Assembly: GCA_910585135.1 (NCBI GenBank)
Contig: CAJUEB010000034.1
Span: 1-15,300, forward strand
DNA length: 15,300 bases
DNA from: an uncultured Eubacteriales bacterium
Lineage (GTDB): Bacteria > Bacillota > Clostridia > Peptostreptococcales > Anaerovoracaceae
Direction: 5' to 3'
Part shown: piece after piece, positions 1 to 5,182 of the stretch
How positions within the stretch are numbered: position 1 is the stretch's first letter
Layout of the letters: each line of letters opens with the position of its first letter
Position numbers and translations under genes: made by a program
The notes under the pieces: generated by a model
The model's database searches: none
What the model was told of the DNA's origin: nothing
The model's input: the letters and a program-made list of their open reading frames with translations, nothing else

Positions 1-655
1 GGTCATTTTTCTTCTTGAGCCAGGCATTCAGCCCAAAGACCAAAGCAAAACTAAAAATTACCATAATAAGAACCAGTGTATTAGCCTGCTCATCCTTGCC
101 TGTCACGACGGCATAATAAATTGACGTTGGAATGGTCTGTGTTTTCCCAGGAATATTGCCAGCCAGCATCAGCGTTGCGCCGAATTCCCCCATAGCCCTT
201 GCAAAGGTCAGGATAATTCCACTGATCACTCCCGGCCATGATAATGGAAATGTAACCGTCAGAAATACCTTGAACGAACTGCTTCCCAATGTTTTCGCTG
301 CCAGCTCATAAGTCCGGTCAACGCTCTGGAAAGCACCCTTGGCATTTTGGTACATGAGCGGAAGCGCTACCACTGTTGCCGCAATTACACAAGCGATCCA
401 TGTAAAAACCACCTGAACGCCAAAAGTATCCAGCAGAAAAGCCCCGATCAGGCCTCTTCTGCCAAATACCTTTAACAACAAATAGCCAACGATTGACGGC
501 GGTAAAATCAGCGGGAGAATCAAAAACGTCTCCCAGATGCTTTTCCCGGGGATATTTTTCTTTGTCAGCAAGTATGCAAGAAACGTTCCGAGAAAAAAGG
601 CAATTATGGTTGCCAATGCGGCAACTTTTAACGATAGTATAACGGGTGTAAACAT
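1..655 (-). CDS. modB: Molybdate ABC transporter permease ModB (3' end outside window)
   Basis: Membrane subunit of the molybdate importer; it forms the channel between the binding protein ModA and an ATPase (ModC) that would lie beyond the left edge. About 218 codons are visible from the ATG at 655, close to the family's usual ~220-230 aa, so only a few residues are missing. The N-terminus (MFTPVILSLKVA) leads into a hydrophobic helix, and several more hydrophobic segments follow. The cytoplasmic EAA-type loop that contacts the ATPase is clear: ELAAKTLGSSSFKVFLTVTF followed by PLSWPGVISG, then ARAMGEFGAT, a signature of ModB/CysT permeases. An upstream in-frame stop excludes a longer start. 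The Shine-Dalgarno (SD) sequence is weak (AGG about 12 nt upstream), so translation or transcription may depend on modA, 266 bp upstream. Family assignment is firm; molybdate rather than tungstate is inferred from ModA. Confidence 0.93.
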   Translation of the reverse strand, partial: MFTPVILSLKVAALATIIAFFLGTFLAYLLTKKNIPGKSIWETFLILPLILPPSIVGYLLLKVFGRRGLIGAFLLDTFGVQVVFTWIACVIAATVVALPLMYQNAKGAFQSVDRTYELAAKTLGSSSFKVFLTVTFPLSWPGVISGIILTFARAMGEFGATLMLAGNIPGKTQTIPTSIYYAVVTGKDEQANTLVLIMVIFSFALVFGLNAWLKKKND

Positions 656-744
656 AAATTGATACCTGTAACGACGATTACTCGTTTCCTATTGATTTCG
701 TATTTTATGGAGGAACAGGCTGTAAAAAACGCCTGCTTTAGATT

Positions 745-773
745 GAGAAGCGGGCTGCAGAATGCCCGCTCTC
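745..773 (-). promoter_or_regulatory. Stem-loop in the modA-modB gap
   Basis: The arms AGCGGGC (749-755) and GCCCGCT (764-770) pair perfectly around an 8-nt loop. GAG/CTC extend the stem past one bulged A. In the reading direction of the mod genes (minus) no U-run follows directly; the nearest run of Ts lies about 18-20 nt further on. It is more likely a partial terminator, attenuator or mRNA-end hairpin lowering modB relative to modA than a full terminator. The rest of the 266-bp gap holds nothing else recognisable. Confidence 0.45.
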
Positions 774-921
774 ATGTCTTTGCTGTCATCCATGTGGCTT
801 TTGTTTTATATGGGTTGCTATTTGATTGCGAAGACCGATTTCACCGATCCCCGCCTCACCTGTAAATCCTATGCGGCATATACGATATGTACGGTCTGTG
901 CGCCTTCTACGATACGGTCTT

Positions 922-1716
922 CTATCGCGCTACTGTAAATCCGTATTTTTCAAATACTTTCTTCGCAAAATCGCTCTTCATGAATTCGAAGAATTCAGCA
1001 GCATGATCCCCAGCAGGAGGCTCTGCCATGATTGCAGCCGGATATACGATAGCATCATGAAGAGATTCATCCACATCACCGATGATAACGCCGTTTGCTT
1101 CATCCATCAAAAGCGCATCGGTCCTGTAAACAAAACCACAATCAGCATCGCCTGTCTCCACATAGTTCAGTACTGCGCGGACATCCTTGGCATAAACGAT
1201 TTTATCTGTAAGCTGGTCTGTGATCTTCAGGTTATCAAATACCTGCGAGGCATATTTCCCGGCAGGAACGGTTTCCGGCTCGCCTACGGCAATCGTTCCT
1301 ACATCAGCGGACGTCAGGGAATCCATGCTCACAACATCCTTCTTCTCTACTGTCGAAATGAGAGTGAGGGTGTTTTGCAGCAGATCCTGTCTTGTTTCTG
1401 TATCGATATACCCGCCTTCCTCAAGCTGATCCATATTGCCCTTAGATGCGGAAATAAATATGTCGCAAGGCGCTCCGCCTTCAATTTGCTGTACCAGATC
1501 GCCCGACCCTGCATAACTTGGCGTGATCTTGCAGTCGGAATCCTTTTCGAATTCAGCGATGATCTCATCCAGCGCATCGGTAAGGCTCGCAGCCGCCAAA
1601 ACGGTAACTTCCGGTTTTTCTTCATTATTTGCTTCTTTGTCACTGCTACAGCTTGTCAAAATCATCATGGACATAGCTAATGCGAAAGCAGTGATAATTG
1701 CTATGATTCGTTTCAT
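922..1716 (-). CDS. modA: Molybdate-binding lipoprotein ModA
   Basis: Extracytoplasmic solute-binding protein that captures molybdate (or tungstate) and hands it to ModB. I start it at the ATG at 1716, giving 264 aa, because an SD (AAGGAG, about 10 nt upstream) stands there and the protein then opens with a classic lipoprotein signal: MKRIIAIITAFALAMSMMIL and a lipobox LTSC with the lipidated Cys at residue 23. An in-frame start 56 codons upstream would bury this signal and is rejected. Family motifs are present: VTVLAAASLTDAL near residues 37-49, AGSGDLVQQIE, PCDIFISAS, and the conserved C-terminal part with DCGFVYRTDA and FFEFMKSDFAKKVFEKYGF. Length and motifs fit ModA. It is the first gene of the mod operon, with its own upstream region. 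The hydroxylase at 7890-10760 is an obvious consumer of the molybdenum. Confidence 0.95.
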   Translation of the reverse strand: MKRIIAIITAFALAMSMMILTSCSSDKEANNEEKPEVTVLAAASLTDALDEIIAEFEKDSDCKITPSYAGSGDLVQQIEGGAPCDIFISASKGNMDQLEEGGYIDTETRQDLLQNTLTLISTVEKKDVVSMDSLTSADVGTIAVGEPETVPAGKYASQVFDNLKITDQLTDKIVYAKDVRAVLNYVETGDADCGFVYRTDALLMDEANGVIIGDVDESLHDAIVYPAAIMAEPPAGDHAAEFFEFMKSDFAKKVFEKYGFTVAR

Positions 1717-1884
1717 TTGATACGTTCTCCTTCTTTTCTTCCTTGGTGGCCAGCCAAAAATTTCCGTCACGGAACGTACGATTATCATATCATAAAGAGG
1801 CGAGGCGTAATGTTGTTCCGACAACACTTTTTCAAAATAATCATCCGCTATGCTTCTTGTGAATTTTTCCAAATAACCAGCCAT
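1717..1884 (-). promoter_or_regulatory. Upstream region of modA with two palindromes
   Basis: Two short perfect palindromes lie upstream of modA: TTCCGT-C-ACGGAA at 1762-1774 and TGTTGT-TCCG-ACAACA at 1811-1826. Between them, on the minus strand, two TATGAT hexamers at 1784-1789 and 1789-1794 are possible -10 elements. No well-spaced -35 was found. The palindromes are plausible operators flanking a promoter, but the regulator is unknown. They do not resemble the E. coli ModE site or a recognisable Moco riboswitch. Confidence 0.4.
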
Positions 1885-1992
1885 TACACTTTCAGCAAAT
1901 TTTCATGCTCTTCAGCGCATTTTGAACAAATCGCGCATCTTTTATGGCAGCAACACCACCCGACACTTTTCAAAACGGCAAGCATGTGCCTT

Positions 1993-2110
1993 TCCGCTTT
2001 ATCAAAAAAAGGGCGGCATGATTAGCCTCTGTACACCTTGATCCCGTCCAAAAGTTATCATAATTGACAGTTATGCGACTCTGCCTTTTCCCAAAAAGGA
2101 CGGCATGACT
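1993..2110 (+). repeat. Imperfect 31-bp direct repeat, copies 87 bp apart
   Basis: The segment 1993-2023 matches 2080-2110 at 24 of 31 positions, sharing the core CGGCATGA. The offset of 87 is a multiple of three. Read in the plus frame the copies give SALSKKGRHD and SAFSQKGRHD, and six of the seven differences fall at third codon positions. A stop codon follows the first copy directly, so no intact gene is proposed. Confidence 0.5.
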
Positions 2111-2115
2111 GTCAA
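2064..2115. repeat. 52-bp inverted repeat, potential long hairpin
   Basis: TTGACAGTTATGC (2064-2076) pairs with GCATGACTGTCAA (2103-2115) over 13 positions with a single G-T pair. Inside it, CCTTTT (2084-2089) pairs with AAAAGG (2094-2099). No U-run follows on either strand, so it is not a typical terminator. It could be an end of a small degraded element or a protein-binding site. Confidence 0.6.
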
Positions 2116-2128
2116 CCATGCACCTTTC

Positions 2129-2396
2129 GATTCTCTGAAAAATTCCAAAAGAGCCATTCCCAGAGAATTTTCTGCCTTCCCGCCCGGTAAAATGACTCCA
2201 GGACACATCATTTCATGTTCGATTCTCTTAACATTGTGAAAAAAAGATATTTCCAGAGAAAAATCGGGCTAAAATTCTCTCAAATCTAAATTTCATACAG
2301 AGATCCAGAGAAAACGCATCTATCATGGCATAAAAATATAAATAAACAGCTTAAATTTCTCTCAAAAAATGCCTAATTGAAAAATCAAGAGAAAAC
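2129..2396. repeat. Four inverted-repeat modules TTCTCT...AGAGAA
   Basis: Four modules each consist of TTCTCT followed 31-32 bp later by AGAGAA. Arm starts are 2131/2162, 2223/2255, 2275/2307 and 2357/2388. Module length from arm to arm is 37-38 bp. The left arm tends to GATTCTCT or AAATTCTCTCAAA, and the right arm to TTCCAGAGAAAA. The middles are AT-rich and not conserved. Spacing between modules is irregular (92, 52 and 82 bp between left arms). The regular arm spacing argues against chance, but the function is unknown. Confidence 0.6.
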
Positions 2397-2483
2397 CTGC
2401 CAATGTCAAATGAAGGGAAAGCTGCCAAACGGTCAAGGAAAATATAAAGTCACCCCACGGCAGCTAGGGATAAGTAAAATTCT

Positions 2484-2553
2484 CCGTATAGACAACTAAA
2501 ACAAAAACGTGAAAGACCGCCGCATAGACAGCCAAAACAAACCTTCGAAATAC
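2484..2553. repeat. Two degenerate tandem copies, period 36 bp
   Basis: 2484-2517 and 2520-2553 align without gaps at roughly three quarters of positions. Shared blocks are CCG-ATAGACA-C and AAAACAAA, with GAAA near the ends. Only two copies are present, with no spacer-like uniqueness, so it is a simple tandem duplication and not a CRISPR. Confidence 0.5.
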
Positions 2554-2570
2554 CCCCCATACCAGACGCA

Positions 2571-2604
2571 GAAAAAAACGGCATAACGATAAAAGTTATG
2601 CCGT
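2571..2604 (-). terminator. Intrinsic terminator of the redox operon
   Basis: A perfect 10-bp stem, ACGGCATAAC (2578-2587) with GTTATGCCGT (2595-2604), has a 7-nt loop. On the minus strand it is followed at once by a run of seven Ts (2572-2578). It lies about 110 bp beyond the stop of the Crp/Fnr gene and would end the leftward transcript. Confidence 0.88.
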
Positions 2605-2712
2605 AACTTGATATGGATAGACCTGCCTATCCGTATTTTTCATGCAAAGGCCACAAACCAGCCGCGCCTTCATGGACAAAGCACAAATCAACCAAACCTT
2701 TTTGTTTTGCTT

Positions 2713-3420
2713 TTATCCGTTTTTTCCAAACTCTGTCTCACCGCTATCCCCGACATCCATATGCGCAAGCAATGTCACCCGCCGCCTTTCCAAAATGATA
2801 ATACCCTCCCGCTTCATCTGGTTCAGCTCATAAGAAAGCGCACTTCTGTTGACACACAAATACCGCGCGAGCTGCTTTTGCGACATATTCAAGTCGAAAC
2901 TGCATCCATTATTTTTAGAAGCCAGCACATAAAAGTGTGTCAGAATGCGCTCCCTCAGCCCTTTCTTAGAAAGGATCTCGATACGATATAGCTTCTTAAT
3001 GTCATCATTTGCCAAAAGCTCCATCAATCCCTTTACCAAAAGCTTTTCAAAGGTGCTGTTAAAAATATTCTGCACGTCAAAAAAAATCACGCAAGTATCA
3101 TCATCAGCGGTAAGCTGCAACGGCGATGTCTTCTTTCCCGAAAGCGCACCTTCGAAGGCAAACACCTCTCCCCTGCCATAATAGTATGCCAGGTTAGAGG
3201 TTCCTTCTACATGAAGGCGTTCCCCTTTCACCAGTCCGCTGTGAACAATGCCAGGACGAAAAACAAGATCATCCTGCCCATAAATAACTTGCTGGCTGTC
3301 ATAGTGCCGCGGTATCATATTCAATTCATTCCACGCCTTTTGGTAAGCCTCCTTATCAAGGTACTTAAAAAGCCCTGACATGGCGACGCTTTTCAAGAGG
3401 GCATTATTCACATGATTCAT
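2713..3420 (-). CDS. Crp/Fnr-family transcriptional regulator
   Basis: A 235-aa two-domain regulator of the usual family length. Residues ~20-130 form the cyclic-nucleotide-binding-like beta barrel, with a loop around YYYGRGEVFAFEGALSG (79-95) in place of the phosphate-binding cassette. Residues ~130-165 are the dimer helix. Residues ~177-213 are the Crp-type winged helix-turn-helix (MSQKQLARYLCVNRSALSYE, then LNQMKREGIIIL). There is no N-terminal cysteine cluster as in Fnr and no evident cAMP-contact set, so the effector is unknown. The start at 3420 overlaps the end of the upstream gene by 17 bp and has a GGAG about 11 nt upstream, suggesting translational coupling. As the last gene of the operon it is a likely autoregulator of the redox genes. 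Family is certain; target sites are inferred. Confidence 0.92.
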   Translation of the reverse strand: MNHVNNALLKSVAMSGLFKYLDKEAYQKAWNELNMIPRHYDSQQVIYGQDDLVFRPGIVHSGLVKGERLHVEGTSNLAYYYGRGEVFAFEGALSGKKTSPLQLTADDDTCVIFFDVQNIFNSTFEKLLVKGLMELLANDDIKKLYRIEILSKKGLRERILTHFYVLASKNNGCSFDLNMSQKQLARYLCVNRSALSYELNQMKREGIIILERRRVTLLAHMDVGDSGETEFGKNG

Positions 3421-4909
3421 TCCAGAAAAACTCCAGTAAAGTTTGTTTCAATTCCAGTCGATTCTGCCATCGCTCCGCAGGAGAAGGGAGCGGAGCAGAA
3501 ACGGCTTGCATACTTGAAGCGGAGATAGCTTGCACAGCAGGCTCGTCCGCTGTTTCCAGGACAGAGGCAGGCTCGTTCGCCGTCTCCGGATCAGAAGCAG
3601 TCCCGCCTCGTTCATTCTGCCGTGCGTCCTCGCCCATCATATCTTCCTGCACCGAATTACTTTCGTTCACATACGCATCCATATGATCATGATGCCCCTG
3701 GCATCTATCTTCATCTCCATGATCGTGCATATGCTCATGTTCCAAATGAAGATTTGATATTCCCATGCCGAAAATCAATTCCAAAATATGAACCGCTTCT
3801 GTTCCTTCCCGCTTCAGTTGATCGCGCCTGTTGATTGAACTGACAAGATATGGATACGTTGTTTTTTCTTCCGCAGAATGAAGCTTCGCCCCCATATCCT
3901 CCGCTAATGCCCGTACCGCTTCCGCAATGGGATCACTGCCTGCGTGCGGCGATCCTGTTCCGGCTTTCGCACTCGCATCCGACGATTTTTCTCCATCCTC
4001 TATGCTTTCATCCGCCACTGCGTCTGACGCTTGTGCTATTTTTGATTTCGCAGCAGCTCGCTTGCCTGCATCCAGCGATCCTGCCTTAGCCTTTGTGTCC
4101 GCGACCATTTGAGAAAAGATATAATCCTCCGAATGACAGCCGCCGCTTACGCCCATATCCCGCAGCATTTCATAGAGCGATACCACAGGGATATCAGGCA
4201 GATGCGCCTGGAAGATCCTTTGGCAGGCCGGGCATGCCATGATCATCGTTGGCTGTCCCAGCGCAGTCCACTTTTCTTTAATCCCATCCAGTACAGACTG
4301 AAAAGCTTCATGATCGCCAGCCATGCTGGCAGCAAATCCGCAGCACTGCAAAAACATAGCCGTATCAGGATGCTGAAAACGAATGGAATCATACGCCTTT
4401 ATGACGATTTCAGGCTCTGCCGCACCAAGCTGGCAGCCTGGGAAAAAGGCATAGGTACAAGTATCATATTCTCTTTGAGCTGCTTCATCATATGCCTTGC
4501 GTACCAGAGCCGCTTCTCCGTTTGCCTGATGCATATCCTGTAGCAAAGCCTGGCTGTCTGGCCGCGCGCCGCTTGCAGCACTATTTCCAGCCTCCCCGCC
4601 AGCCTGGTGAAGATCGCTGCTAAAACGCTTATCCTTTTGATGCGCTTGCGCCCCGCCAGAGCCTTTTGTATCGCTCCACGGAAATTTACTTCCACACCTA
4701 TCGCACCTGTCCGCAAGCTTGTAATCATCCTTTCCCGGCAGGATCGGCGTCGCCCCGTACAGCGTCCATTTCCTGATATATTCACCGCATTCCGGGCATC
4801 TATCCATCAGAGGAAGACCACACGTTTCACATACAGCATCAGGCTGTAGCTTCTTATTCGTAATCTGAAAATGCCCGTTGCGGCAAGCTTGTACATAAAA
4901 ATAACTCAT
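3404..4909 (-). CDS. Zinc-ribbon (DUF2321-like) and CCG-domain redox protein with a degenerate second half
   Basis: 501 aa from the ATG at 4909, which has a GAGGTG ribosome-binding site; an in-frame start 17 codons upstream lacks one. Residues 1-80 resemble the DUF2321 zinc ribbon: YVQACRNGH, then C27xxC30, C38xxC41 and C69xxC72. After an Ala/Ser/Gln-rich linker, residues ~150-250 form one CCG (heterodisulfide-reductase B/GlpC-like) half: FFPGC at 155-159, QCCG at 188-191 and ACPAC at 225-229. This stretch is a clear paralogue of residues ~475-575 of the neighbour at 5151-7658. The second half still aligns with that neighbour (YPYLVSSINRRD against YITYCINCRD, and the end WQNRLELKQTLLEFFW) but has lost the CCGFGG motif and the CINC cysteines. 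A His/Asp/Glu-rich stretch (~389-411) may bind metal. It probably partners the large flavoprotein in electron transfer; the reaction is unknown. Confidence 0.75.
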   Translation of the reverse strand: MSYFYVQACRNGHFQITNKKLQPDAVCETCGLPLMDRCPECGEYIRKWTLYGATPILPGKDDYKLADRCDRCGSKFPWSDTKGSGGAQAHQKDKRFSSDLHQAGGEAGNSAASGARPDSQALLQDMHQANGEAALVRKAYDEAAQREYDTCTYAFFPGCQLGAAEPEIVIKAYDSIRFQHPDTAMFLQCCGFAASMAGDHEAFQSVLDGIKEKWTALGQPTMIMACPACQRIFQAHLPDIPVVSLYEMLRDMGVSGGCHSEDYIFSQMVADTKAKAGSLDAGKRAAAKSKIAQASDAVADESIEDGEKSSDASAKAGTGSPHAGSDPIAEAVRALAEDMGAKLHSAEEKTTYPYLVSSINRRDQLKREGTEAVHILELIFGMGISNLHLEHEHMHDHGDEDRCQGHHDHMDAYVNESNSVQEDMMGEDARQNERGGTASDPETANEPASVLETADEPAVQAISASSMQAVSAPLPSPAERWQNRLELKQTLLEFFWNESCE

Positions 4910-4925
4910 CTGTTTCACCTCGCAG

Positions 4926-4944
4926 GCGGCGGGATTGCCGCCGC
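4926..4944. promoter_or_regulatory. Intercistronic hairpin; resembles a plus-strand terminator
   Basis: GCGGCGG (4926-4932) and CCGCCGC (4938-4944) form a perfect 7-bp GC stem with a 5-nt loop. On the plus strand it is followed by TTTTTCTT, like an intrinsic terminator, yet no plus-strand gene precedes it. On the coding (minus) strand it lies just before the SD of the gene starting at 4909, where it could affect mRNA stability or translation, or block antisense transcription. Confidence 0.5.
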
Positions 4945-4987
4945 TTTTTCTTACATTCACCTGCGCATCTATCGTTTATCCGCGCGC

Positions 4988-5182
4988 TTACTTTTCTTCA
5001 ATCAATGCTTCAACTTCACTCATGCGCCCGGCGACAATATCTTCCGAAAGGCATACCTGGCCGCACTGGGGACATCTGGACACCTTATGGCGGAAGGTTC
5101 TGTCAAGGTATGAGAAATTCGCCTCGATTTCCTCCATCTCCACCTTGCATTTATCGCAGATCAAGATCTGTTTTTCGGCCAT
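4988..5182 (-). CDS. Small two-CxxC redox/metal-binding protein (DVU_1557-like)
   Basis: 64 aa with two Cys pairs, C9xxC12 (CDKC) and C37xxC40 (CPQC), expected to bind one zinc or iron in a rubredoxin/zinc-ribbon-like knuckle. The sequence between them (EEIEANFSYLDRTFRHKVSR) is typical of small proteins found beside MOP-type aldehyde oxidoreductase genes in Desulfovibrio and Clostridium (recalled as the DVU_1557/CLJU_RS11820 redox families; not checked here). The start at 5182 has a good SD (GGAGG about 9-10 nt upstream) lying inside the end of the upstream gene. The two genes overlap by 32 bp, so translation is probably coupled. Its role as electron carrier or metal-site protein is inferred from context only. 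Confidence 0.8.
   Translation of the reverse strand: MAEKQILICDKCKVEMEEIEANFSYLDRTFRHKVSRCPQCGQVCLSEDIVAGRMSEVEALIEEK

Larger units (their letters stand above)
1885..2570. other. Long gene-free, repeat-rich intergenic region
   Basis: No reading frame here has both a ribosome-binding site and a recognisable family. The short ORFs that cross it (1970-2206 minus; 1717-2025 plus) have no supporting features. The region is strongly AT-rich from about 2210 on. It contains several kinds of degenerate repeats, listed separately: a direct repeat at 1993/2080, an inverted repeat at 2064-2115, the TTCTCT/AGAGAA modules at 2129-2396 and a 36-bp tandem duplication at 2484-2553. It may be a decayed insertion or a multi-site regulatory region; neither can be shown by eye. 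Confidence 0.6.

Noticed and set aside
659..865. 68-codon plus-strand frame in the modA-modB gap
   Set aside because: No SD or recognisable features; crosses the hairpin at 745-773.
826..1680. 284-codon open frame on the plus strand
   Set aside because: It lies antisense over modA, has no ribosome-binding site or recognisable domain, and its composition is that of a shadow frame.
1717..1810. Moco or tungsten-cofactor riboswitch upstream of modA
   Set aside because: The leader is short and shows only small palindromes; no recognisable riboswitch core.
1717..1884. 56-codon N-terminal extension of ModA
   Set aside because: It would place a lipoprotein signal peptide inside the protein; an SD supports the start at 1716.
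1970..2206. 78-codon minus-strand frame in the repeat region
   Set aside because: No SD and no recognisable family; it covers the direct and inverted repeats, which explain its internal repeat (SHAVLF/NHAALF).
2484..2553. CRISPR-like spacing of about 36 bp
   Set aside because: Only two degenerate copies with no unique spacers and no cas genes nearby.
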